A DNA stretch of 64,000 nt, taken from Mycoplasma zalophidermidis. GTDB taxonomy: Bacteria > Bacillota_I > Bacilli_A > Mycoplasmatales > Metamycoplasmataceae. The number at the start of each line of letters is the position of its first letter. Within the stretch, counting starts at the first letter, position 1. The stretch covers positions 30,580 through 94,579 of the forward strand of contig NZ_JAHMHK010000003.1 of the NCBI RefSeq assembly GCF_018913985.1. Reading direction: 5' to 3'. The position numbers and the translations under genes were made by a program. The notes under the pieces were generated by a model. The model did not search any database and was not told the DNA's origin. It worked only from the letters and a program-made list of their open reading frames with translations. This document shows positions 1 to 8,820 of the stretch, in pieces.

Positions 1-630
1 AATGTTTTTTAGATGTTGTTGGTTTGATTTAACTATTCTTTTTAGATTTGCTAAATCAATGTTGTTGATTCTATTAAATGTATTATCAAAGTCTCTTTTT
101 ATACGAGAATCCTCTAATTTGAACATTGAGTCGATAACATTAATAGCTTTTAAAAAGTCCGAAATTTTTTCGTGTTTTTTGATATAAATCAGAAATTTTT
201 TTCTATGAAAAATTTTTTGGAATCCAAAATCATATTCATTCAATTTATTCATGAATATATCAATGAATTTTTCATAGTTTGAACTTAGTTGCAAATGATA
301 AGATGATTTATTCAAATCTGAAATAGTGCCCCCTCCTACGAAAGCCCCGGCAAAAAAACTTGCAGGATCTTTAAAATTAACTTCTAAGTTAAAATCGTTT
401 TTATTTATACATATTTGATTTTTGTCAAGAGAATAATTAATGTTTATAAAATTCAATAAAATCAAGATATAATCAAGAGTTTCATTGGACGTTATTTTTA
501 ACGTTATGAATTCATTTTGTGTGCAATTAGCAAAAATGAAACCCCTCAAAAATTCTGAGATTTCATCTTTATTTCTTTTCTTCGAAAAAATTTCGTTCTT
601 GATTTTTTGAGTAAAGTTTGTTTTGTCCAT
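1..630 (-). CDS. whiA: WhiA-family DNA-binding protein (3' end outside window)
   Basis: WhiA is a conserved Gram-positive protein with a LAGLIDADG-like N-terminal domain and a C-terminal helix-turn-helix; it binds DNA and is linked to cell division and, in mycoplasmas, to ribosomal-protein operon control. The 210 codons visible show the typical block FFAGAFVGGGTISD near residues 113-126 and the block ending SRIKRDFDNTFNRINN around residues 180-195, followed by the start of the HTH region (NLKRIVKSNQQHLKNI). The ATG at 630 follows a weak AAGG site. It lies 7 nt after the ancestral stop of the upstream nuclease gene, so it probably belongs to a pyk-nuclease-whiA transcript. Family assignment is confident; the C-terminus cannot be judged. 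Confidence 0.9.
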   Translation of the reverse strand, partial: MDKTNFTQKIKNEIFSKKRNKDEISEFLRGFIFANCTQNEFITLKITSNETLDYILILLNFININYSLDKNQICINKNDFNLEVNFKDPASFFAGAFVGGGTISDLNKSSYHLQLSSNYEKFIDIFMNKLNEYDFGFQKIFHRKKFLIYIKKHEKISDFLKAINVIDSMFKLEDSRIKRDFDNTFNRINNIDLANLKRIVKSNQQHLKNI

Positions 631-694
631 TTTTGCCTTATCGTGGGTATATTTCTTCTAATGCCCCGTCCACGCTATATATGCCTAAACGTTT

Positions 695-1423
695 TTAGCG
701 AGCAAATTCTTCAGAGGAATTTAATTGAGCTATATAGGCAGAATTAGGATTGTAATATTTACTTGATTTTGAAGAAGAAATGTAATGTTTTCGGCCGTAA
801 CCTAGGCGCACTATTTCGGAATTTAAGTTGTATCAGTTATTGTTATATTTAACATAAACAATGCCGACAATACGACCATAATGATCTGATATGTTTGTTT
901 TTCCACCCTTGGTTGGCTGAGGAATTATGTAAATTTCGCCTCCGACTATTGTCAGTACACTGGTTGTAAATTTAGTGGCTAACATGCCGTATTCATATTG
1001 TTTACCGGTCGTTTTTTCTCAGTCGTCATTATCTGTTTTGTGCATTTTTTCTGGCGTATCAACCCCAGAAAAACGAACATTGTAGAGAACGTTTTTATGT
1101 TTAAATCTAAATGTATCACCATCCTTAATAAAATCCAAACTGACTCTAGTTGCTTTGTTTGGGGCTAATTCATCGGAAAAATCATATAATAATATGTCGC
1201 TTTTTAAATCAAAGATGTTGAGGTTGTTTGATTTATCGTGCGCTGAATTATTATTGTTGTTGTTTTGTTTCTTTAAATTTATTTCTTCATTTAAATTATT
1301 GTCTTTGGCATTATTGTTTTCATTATATGTGTTTTTGTTAATATTTAAAACACAGGCTGAGGAAAAACTTGTCGTAGTGATAATTGAGCCGAAAGTTAAT
1401 GATAGAAAAAATTTATGTTTCAT
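695..1423 (-). CDS. Thermonuclease (SNase)-family surface lipoprotein, C-terminally truncated
   Basis: Predicted secreted or membrane-anchored nuclease that degrades host or environmental nucleic acid for nucleotide salvage. The N-terminus is a lipoprotein signal ending SFSSAC (Cys at residue 24), followed by an Asn-rich linker and a staphylococcal-nuclease domain. Visible active-site features are KDGDTFRF, VRFSGVDTPE (Arg, Asp, Glu) and HYGRIVGIVY (second Arg). The reading frame stops at TAA 695-697. Continuing past it in the same frame gives KRLGIYSVDGALEEIYPR and a second TAA at 638-640, which is the normal SNase C-terminus. I therefore read it as a nonsense mutation that removes the last 18 residues. 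It starts 5 nt after pyk, so it is in the same operon. Whether the shortened protein folds is unknown. Confidence 0.85.
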
Positions 1424-1428
1424 AGTTA

Positions 1429-2850
1429 TTATTTAGTTTTTAGTTCTAATTTTTCGTTAACCAACGTTAGATATTTATCGCCATTAGCAATTTCTAATTG
1501 GTTTAGAACATTGTTTAAATCAGTTGGTTTTTGTGTTAATTCGTTAAATAATTTTGCTGTATTTGTAACGATTTTAACACCGGATGTTAAACCAAAACTT
1601 GTTGCTAATTTGTCATTATCTAAAACACCGATTATCATTGTATTCAATCTGAATTGTGAAAGTTTACGTAATAGTGAAGCATCTTTAGTTGCAACAATAG
1701 TGAATTTAGGATTGTTTTGTAAAACAGAGTTTACAATATTTTTAACTAAATCATCTTTTTTGTCTAGTTTGCTTAATAATGAATTGATTCAGTTCGTGTA
1801 TGAAGGTGTATTGTAATAATCGTTTTCTGCTTTTTTGTTGATTGTTCTCATTACTTGAACAGCAGTTACTGGGTATTTACCAGCAGCAGTTTCGTTTGAA
1901 AGCATTGTTGAATCAGCACCATATGATGTTGCTCAATACACATCACTAACTTCTGCTCTTGTAGGTTGTGGGTTATTTTCCAATGAGTCAAGCATTTGTG
2001 TCGCAACAACAACTACTTTACCCGCTTTGCGGCATTTATCAATAATTTGCATTTGTCAGTATGGAACTTCGTAATAAGGGATTTCTAGTCCTAAATCTCC
2101 ACGAGCCACCATGATACCATCGCTTGCTTCAATTATTTCATCAATATTGTTAATGCCAATTTGGCTTTCAATTTTAGAAATAATTTGGATTTGTGATCCA
2201 CCATTTTCAACTAATAGTTTTCTTAGGTCATTAACATTTTTTGCACTGTTAACAAATGATGCGGCAACATAGTCTACACCATATTTAGCGCCAAATGTAA
2301 CGTCTTGTATGTCTTTTTCACTTAGGAATGGAAGTGAAAAATCGACGTTTGGTAGGTTAATTCTTTTATTTGTTTTTAAAACATGAGCATTTGCTGTAAC
2401 AACAGTAATTTCACCTGGTACAACTTTAGTAACGGTTGATGTTAGTTTACCGTCATCAAATAGAACTTTATCCCCAACTTTTAAATCTTTACTCATATCG
2501 TATGGTACGGTTACTTGTTTATAGTCACCAATGACATTAGCAAAAGCTTCAGGAGTGGTAAGAATTTTTAGCTCTTGTCCTTGAACAATCGGACATGCTC
2601 CATCCTTCATCTTTCCAACTCTAACCTCAGGTCCTTTAGTGTCTAACATCAGTGAAATATTAACACCTAATTCTTTGGCTGCTTTTTTAGCAGTTTCGAA
2701 TTTCATGTTTTGTTCTTCTAGTGTGCCGTGGCTAAAGTTAGCTCTAATACATGTAGCACCCGCTTCAATAATTTGTTTAACTATTTCTAGGCTTGAACTC
2801 GCTGGGCCAGCTGTAATAGTAAGTTTTTCTTTGTGATTATTTAATTTCAT
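1429..2850 (-). CDS. pyk: Pyruvate kinase
   Basis: Transfers phosphate from phosphoenolpyruvate to ADP, the last ATP-forming step of glycolysis, in the cytoplasm. The 473-residue protein has the family landmarks: [12 protein letters not shown] at the N-terminus, [33 protein letters not shown] with the catalytic Lys, the [12 protein letters not shown] block and the [11 protein letters not shown] block. Length fits bacterial pyruvate kinases without the extra C-terminal PEP-utiliser-like domain. The start is fixed by AAAGGAG 5 nt upstream, and a TATAAT-like box lies about 30-45 nt further up in an AT-rich leader. It leads the pyk-nuclease-whiA operon. The N-terminus GPAS replaces the usual GPAS/GPKS with no loss of key residues. 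Confidence 0.97.
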
Positions 2851-2956
2851 CGCGTCTCCTTTTAATATTTATATTAATTTATATTATAAATTTATATTAG
2901 ATAATTAATGCTTATTTTTAAAAAATGTCGTAAATATCGTGGAATATATTCCCTAA

Positions 2957-2986
2957 TAAAAAAAACGCCCGATTTAAAGCAGGCAT
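2957..2986 (-). terminator. Rho-independent terminator after the 2999-4519 gene
   Basis: Read on the minus strand, GCCTG pairs with CGGGC (one G-U pair) around a CTTTAAAT loop, followed by a run of about eight T. It sits 13 nt past the stop at 2999 and ends the pta-to-2999 transcript. Confidence 0.7.
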
Positions 2987-2998
2987 TATTTAAATATA

Positions 2999-4519
2999 TT
3001 ATTTACTCATTTTTTTAAAACCAGTTAATTCATAAGGTCAGTAATAAGTATTGATTCCGTTTGAAGAAGATATTTTGTCAGAACTTAAACCTAATGCAAA
3101 TATGATTTTATCATCTTCTTGTTTACCAACGAATGGGGTATCGGAAATACTTTGAGTTCCATTTTTTGCATTGGGTTTATAGTAGTTATCTGTCACAAAT
3201 TTCAATGAATAATTATTCAATGATTTTTCCGAATCAGATAAATTTTCATGGTTTGGTAACGTGTTAAAATCTAAATCTTCTTTAAATTTTAAATCCAGTT
3301 GGTCAAAATATCCGCCGCTAGAATTATTAGCATTATAGTTCGAATTACGGTAGAACGAAAGAGCACTTGATCCTTCTTGTGAATATTCTCCTAGATTAAC
3401 TTTTTCTTTACCAGAAATTACTGCGTTTTGTGCTAGATTCTTAAGGTGGTAATAATTAAAGTAAACAACCTGTGTTTGTTCCGTTTCAACCGCGATTTGA
3501 GTATTTTTGGTCAAATTTGATTCTGATGCAGAAGGGATATTTCTTAGAACATAATAATGTAATAACAATTTATCTGGGTTATCTGTTTTAGTAAATCACA
3601 TTGGCTTAGAATTATCAATTTCGAACAATTTATTGTTGTAATTAGTTCGTGAAATGTTTAAATATTTATTAACTTTTTCATTATTTTCTTTAATATTTTT
3701 TTCATCGGTCGCTTTCGATGAAGGTAACACATTTTTATCTAATAGGTCACTTACTTTCGAAATTTGTGCTTCGGTGTTGTCTAGAGTATTTTTATACTCG
3801 CCTTTGTTTAATAATTCTCTTAAAGAAGCGCTTTCAAGAATGCTGAATCCACTAAGCAATGATGTTTGTGTGGTTGAATTCATAGTTAGTTCAGACATCG
3901 AATTAATATCCATCTTTTTAAATCCAGTTATTTTAAAAGTTTTGATTTTTCATTTGTCAATTCTTGCAGAATCACTAGTTGATTTATCCAAAATCGCTTT
4001 ATCGCTGTTTTTGTCCTCTAACAGAACGCTCAAATAAAGTGTTCCGTCTAAATCATTCGCATAAGAATGGTAATAAATATTGTGTGTTTGTTTTAACACA
4101 TCAATTGGAGCACCTGTTTTAATATTTTTTAATATGAAAAGCTTATTTAATTGTCTTTGTTTATAGTCTTCAACTGGAGATTTTTCGTAGTCGTAACCAA
4201 TTTCTAACTGATAAGGTCAATAATGGTTGTCGGCGGTAGATGTGTTTTTTAATTTAGGTTGAAAAAGAAATTGAGAACTTGAGTATGATGTTCTTGAGTC
4301 GTAGTATGAGGCATAAGCAAAGTCGCTAGCATAATAGTTTTCAAGTTTGTTATGTTCATTGAAACCTGAGCCTAATATGAAAGAATAACTTGCTATTAAT
4401 TTTGTTGCAGACTTTTTAGCGTGATTGAAGTTTGCAAAAACTGCTGTTAATACAACACCTGCGGTAGCACAACTAAGCGCTATTGAACTACCAATTATAA
4501 ATTTACGATTTTTTTTCAT
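2999..4519 (-). CDS. Membrane-anchored surface-like protein with GFKK-type repeat ends
   Basis: Not a named gene. The 506-residue product starts with a basic segment and one hydrophobic helix (residues 6-30); Cys17 lacks a proper lipobox, so it looks like an uncleaved anchor or signal peptide. The rest is polar and Ser/Asn/Tyr-rich. Two related segments end in similar words: KIKTFKITGFKKMD (about residue 205) and YYWPYELTGFKKM (C-terminus), and NHYWPYQLE occurs near residue 100. Endings like ...F-I-S/T-GFK are typical of the lipoprotein_17 repeat domain of mycoplasma surface lipoproteins, which I infer weakly. It begins 15 nt after ysxC and so ends the pta operon. Confidence 0.7.
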
Positions 4520-4534
4520 TTTACCTCACTTTAT

Positions 4535-5137
4535 TTACTCATCGGTCTCGAAGTCTGGATACAATATTGACTCAATTTCTAAGACTAATTCATCTAAATT
4601 TAATTTCTTTTCCGCTGAAACTCAATGTGTATTTAAATATGAATTTAATAGTTTTTTTTCAATTAATGAGTCATGTTTTTTAATTAATGTTGAGCGATCT
4701 TTTTGATTTAATTTGTCTATTTTTGTGTATATTATGGAAATATCTCAAGGAAGTTTTTGGAGTCAAGATAACGTTTCAAAATCAATTTTTGTAATGCCGG
4801 TTCTTGAATCTATTAATAAAAATATATGTTTTGGATTTTTATCAAGAGTCAAATAGTCTTTAATACATTTCAACATATGCTCTTGCTTTGTTTTACTCAT
4901 TTCGGCATATCCATAACCTGGTAAATCCACGATATATTTATCATTATTGTCGGCAAAAAAGTTTATTAATTGAGTTCGTCCTGGTTTTTTTGAAACAAAA
5001 GAAACTTTTTGGCCTGTTAAAGCATTCAGTAATGATGATTTACCAACATTTGAACGACCTCAAAAAACAACTTGGTTGTTGCCATTAGTGTTATGTCACG
5101 ATTGTTTTTCGAGTGAACTTGTTATGAATCTTCACAT
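4535..5137 (-). CDS. ysxC: Ribosome-biogenesis GTPase YsxC/EngB
   Basis: Small essential GTPase acting in late assembly of the large ribosomal subunit. The 200-residue protein needs UGA as Trp at codon 2 and several later sites, and shows all GTPase motifs: G1 GRSNVGKSS, G2 region GRTQLINFF, G3 DLPGYGYA, G4 YTKIDK, G5 VSAEK. Length is typical. Its ATG is 2 nt after the coaD stop, so translation is probably coupled. Confidence 0.95.
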
Positions 5138-5139
5138 AA

Positions 5140-5574
5140 TTAATTACCTTCCTTTTCCAAAGCCTTAATATGTCTTATTAAAGTTGAGCTTATACCTATC
5201 ATTTCATAATCAGGAATTATCAATATAGTTTCAAGCTCAGGATTTACAGTGTGATTTCCTGCGGCTATATCAAGTTCAGTTTGATAATCAGCATCGTTGC
5301 GGGCAGATCTTATTAGCAAATTAATTTTGTAACGTTTAGCAATATTTCCAATTAATTCATTTTTGTTGAAAATAACTTCGACACTTTCATTATTTTTAAA
5401 ATAGTTTTTTACATATTCAAATCTCTCTAAAAGATTATCTATATTATTTTTATCGGGATTGTTCGAGACCACTAACAATAATTTGTCAACGAATTTTAAA
5501 GCTTTATTTACTACGGCTATGTGACCAGTATGAAGCGGGTCAAATGAACCTGCATAAATTGCTTTTGTTTTCAT
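5140..5574 (-). CDS. coaD: Phosphopantetheine adenylyltransferase
   Basis: Joins 4'-phosphopantetheine and ATP to form dephospho-CoA in CoA synthesis. The 144-residue protein has the nucleotidyltransferase signature GSFDPLHTGH at residues 9-18, the LIRSARNDADYQTE block and the C-terminal ISSTLIR motif that contacts ATP. Its start ATG overlaps the ackA stop as TAATG, and ysxC follows after 2 nt. Being next to pta and ackA is sensible because Pta uses and releases CoA. Confidence 0.96.
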   Translation of the reverse strand: MKTKAIYAGSFDPLHTGHIAVVNKALKFVDKLLLVVSNNPDKNNIDNLLERFEYVKNYFKNNESVEVIFNKNELIGNIAKRYKINLLIRSARNDADYQTELDIAAGNHTVNPELETILIIPDYEMIGISSTLIRHIKALEKEGN

Positions 5575-6761
5575 TAATTAAACAATTTTATTGCGTTTTT
5601 AGCTATTAGTAATTCTTCGTTTGTTCTGATTACATAAACTTTGACGGCGCTGTCAGGAGTAGAAATTAAAGCAAATTCACCAATTTTAGAAGTATTGATT
5701 GAATGGTCTAGTTTAATATTTGCAAAATTGATTTTATCAATTACGCTTTGACGTAGTTCTGGAGAGTTTTCGCCGACGCCGGCTGTAAATACTATTGCGT
5801 CTAATGAACCGACTTTATTAGCATAGTTTGCGATAAAGTCAACAATTTTTTGTACATATAAATCTCAGGTGAAAATAGCACGTGGATTTTTTTCTTCAAT
5901 AGCTTTTTCAATATCGCGCATATCTGAAGAAATTCCTGAAACGCCTAATAAACCTGATTTTTTGTTTAAAGCAGATGTTACCTCATCAACACTTTGGTTT
6001 AAATGGTGGCATAAGAATTCTACAAGCGCAGGATCGACATCACCAGATCTAGTTCCCATCATAACACCAGCCAAAGGCGTAAGACCCATAGTTGTATCAA
6101 ATGATTTTGAGTTTTTGATTGCACAAATACTTGCACCATTACCAATGTGCGCATTAATGATATTTACTGAATCTTTATTCAATATTTCACTCATTTTTTC
6201 GGTTATGAATTGGTGCGAAATTCCGTGGAAACCAAATCTACGAATGCCGAATTTTTCACTTCATTCATATGGGATTGGATAAATGGCGTTAACATCGGGA
6301 ATTGTTGTGTGGAATGATGTATCAAATTCTGCAGCTAGTTTTGCGTGAGGCATTACATCTCTAAAAGCATTAATTGCTTGTAAAGCCCCTGGGTTATGCA
6401 ATGGTGCATAATCAGTACATTTTTCAATAACTGAAACAACTTCATCAGTAATTTCAGCTGTTTTTGAGAAAAATGTTCCTCCGTGAACAACTCTGAATCC
6501 TATAATTTCAATCTCTTTAATATCTTCGATTAATTTTGCTTCCGACATTAAAGATAGTATATTTTGCGCCGCAACCGTGTGGTTAGGCATATCGACATTT
6601 TTAATAAATTTATCAGTGTCGGTTTTGATTGTTATTATACCTTGTTGCAAGGTAATTCTTTCAGCAAGTCCACTTGCAACCACTTTTAATGAATCTTTTT
6701 CAAGTAATTGAAGTTTTATTGAGCTTGATCCTGCATTAATTACTAAAACTTTGTTTTGCAT
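5574..6761 (-). CDS. ackA: Acetate kinase
   Basis: Makes ATP and acetate from acetyl-phosphate and ADP, the main fermentative ATP step besides glycolysis. The 395-residue protein shows VINAGSSSIKLQL (phosphate loop), the block around RRFGFHGISHQF, INAHIGNGAS, the LAGVMMGTRSGDVDP segment, FTAGVGENSPELR and the C-terminal VIRTNEELLIAK. One internal UGA-Trp joins the two halves. It starts 1 nt after pta and its stop overlaps the coaD start. No anomalies. Confidence 0.97.
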
Positions 6762-6762
6762 A

Positions 6763-7749
6763 TTATTTTTCTCCTTCGCTTTGAATCATTGTAATTAAAA
6801 CTGTGTTAACAACATCATTAACTTTAGCTCCTCTTGATAAGTCGTTAACTGGTTTTTTAGTACCAACAATAATAGGGCCAATAGCCCCGTAGCCAGCTAA
6901 ACGTTGTACTAATTTATAACCAATATTTCCAGCTTCAAGATTTGGGAAGATTAGTGTATTCGCTGGTTCGTTAAAAGAGTCCAAAGTATATTTAGATTTT
7001 CTAACCCCCATATCTAAAGCAGCATCAAGTTGGATTTCACCAATTGCCGGTGTGCCTTGGTATTTATTATTGAAGTCTATTGTTGCGTTGTGAACCATTT
7101 CTGTTTCTGGTGTTTTTGCACTGTAGTTTGTAGAAAAACTTAAAAACGCAACTTTAGGGTCGATGCTAAAACTTTTAACAAAATTGGCGGCATTAATACC
7201 AATATCTGTTAGTCCTGCTTGATCGGGTTTTGGGTTTACTGAGATATCGCTAAAGAACAATGTTTGTTCTTCTTTGTGCATTACCATAACTGAACTTATA
7301 GTCTTAATTCCTTTAGCAGTACCGATTACTTTAAAAGCTGCTCTTAGCATGTCTGCGGTTGAATAAATTAAACCGCCAACAACACCATCAACCTCTCCAA
7401 GTTGCAACATCATCATTGCATAAAAAGGTCTTTGTGACATTGCTTTTTGACAAACTTCTAATGTGTCTTTATTCTCTTTGCTCTTAGCATCAGCAGCTGC
7501 TTGACGTTGTTTAAACATTTCGTTAGCTAAATGTTGTTGTTTTGCTAAGTCTGAATTAATGTTTATTACTTGTGCTTTAGTGTTTATATTAATGTCTTTT
7601 TCGACTAATAAAACAACTTCTAAATTTGAGTATTGTTCTAAAATTTGAGCTGCTTCTTGAGCTCTAATATCATCACCATCAACGATGATGATTCTTTTTT
7701 TATTCTTAATTTTTTCAATGTTGTGTTGAATTAAAGATGTAAATTTCAT
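6763..7749 (-). CDS. pta: Phosphate acetyltransferase
   Basis: Converts acetyl-CoA and phosphate to acetyl-phosphate and CoA, feeding AckA. The 328-residue protein is the short, single-domain type. It has the C-terminal block around LIFPNLEAGNIGYKLVQRL and GPIIVGTKKPVNDLSRGA, typical of PTA_PTB family enzymes, and VDGVVGGLIYSTADMLRAA earlier. A TAAGGAGAG ribosome site precedes the ATG and a TAAAAT-like -10 box lies about 40 nt upstream. It leads the five-gene pta-ackA-coaD-ysxC-2999 operon. Confidence 0.97.
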   Translation of the reverse strand: MKFTSLIQHNIEKIKNKKRIIIVDGDDIRAQEAAQILEQYSNLEVVLLVEKDININTKAQVININSDLAKQQHLANEMFKQRQAAADAKSKENKDTLEVCQKAMSQRPFYAMMMLQLGEVDGVVGGLIYSTADMLRAAFKVIGTAKGIKTISSVMVMHKEEQTLFFSDISVNPKPDQAGLTDIGINAANFVKSFSIDPKVAFLSFSTNYSAKTPETEMVHNATIDFNNKYQGTPAIGEIQLDAALDMGVRKSKYTLDSFNEPANTLIFPNLEAGNIGYKLVQRLAGYGAIGPIIVGTKKPVNDLSRGAKVNDVVNTVLITMIQSEGEK

Positions 7750-7913
7750 TTCTCTCCTTATATAAATATTTCTTTATTTTACCTTAAAACTAATATTTAA
7801 TATAAATAATTAAATACAAATATTAATTCATATGACTAATATAAGTTATTATTTATACAATTATGGAATAATTGCCATTAATGCTGTTTGTGCACATGAT
7901 TCGTTACAACTAC

Positions 7914-7940
7914 AAAAAACTCGAATCTGAGTGATTCGAG
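7914..7940 (-). terminator. Rho-independent terminator of valS-folD
   Basis: On the minus strand, CTCGAATC and GATTCGAG form a perfect 8-bp stem with a 5-nt loop, followed by six T. It lies 20 nt past the folD stop. Confidence 0.9.
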
Positions 7941-7959
7941 TGTATTTTAAAGATTACTA

Positions 7960-8820
7960 TTAAATGTTGTGATTATTTTTTAAAGCGTTTAATAAGTTTT
8001 GGAATAGACAAATTACTGTCAACGGTCCAACACCGCCCGGGGTAGGTGCTAGCGCTGATATATGTTCAGCTAAACCTTCTTGGTTAACATCTCCACAAAG
8101 AACTCTTTTATTATCTTTTTCGATTCAAGTAGTACCAACATCAATAACAACAGCACCCTCTTTAATATGTTTTTTGCAAATCAAGTTTGGCACCCCAGTC
8201 GCAACGACCAAGATATCAGCATTCTCAACTCCTTTAATTCCAGATTCACGGTTGTGAGTTGAAACGGCAGCGTTTCTGTTTTTAAATAATGCTGCTGTTG
8301 GTTTTCCGACTAAATTGCTTCTACCAATAACGGCAACTCTTTTGTCTGAGACTTCGATATTATAGTAATCTATTAATGTCATTATTGCTTGAGCGGTGGC
8401 TGGTGTAAAACTAAAATCATCAGTTTTGTTATAAAAGTTAAATGTGTTTCTAGTGCTTAGACCATCAACATCCTTTTCTCATCTTACAGCATCCAATATT
8501 GGTTGTGTGTAAGTACTCAATGATTCAGGCAATGGTAACTGTACAATAACTCCGTCTGCCTCATCGTTTATGTCATCTAGTTTTTTTAATAACGATTTAT
8601 ATCTGATCTTGTCAGGAAATCTATAAACTCTTGCATCGACGCCCAACTCTTGAGCTTTAGCTATTTTTTTCTCAATATATTTATCAGATGATGGATTTTC
8701 ACCAACCTGGATTATTGCTAAAATTGGCTTTCTTTGTATTTGTTTGGTTATTTTTTCGAATTCATTTTTTAATTCTGCAGCCCTTTGTTCTGCTACGATT
8801 TTTCCGTCTAAGATTTTCAT
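7960..8820 (-). CDS. folD: Bifunctional methylene-THF dehydrogenase/cyclohydrolase
   Basis: Interconverts 5,10-methylene-THF and 10-formyl-THF, supplying one-carbon units (for example for formyl-Met-tRNA). The 286-residue protein carries SDKYIEKKIAKAQELG with the catalytic Tyr-x3-Lys, VIVQLPLP, GRSNLVGKP (NADP-binding) and APTPGGVGPLT. One UGA-Trp is at the WEKDVDG motif. The ATG at 8820 lies inside the 3' end of valS, a 13-nt overlap, so the two are translationally coupled. Length is typical. Confidence 0.96.

Noticed and set aside
1019..1436. Plus-strand open frame opposite the nuclease gene
   Set aside because: Only a shadow of the minus-strand lipoprotein; no ribosome site and hydrophobic, low-complexity translation.
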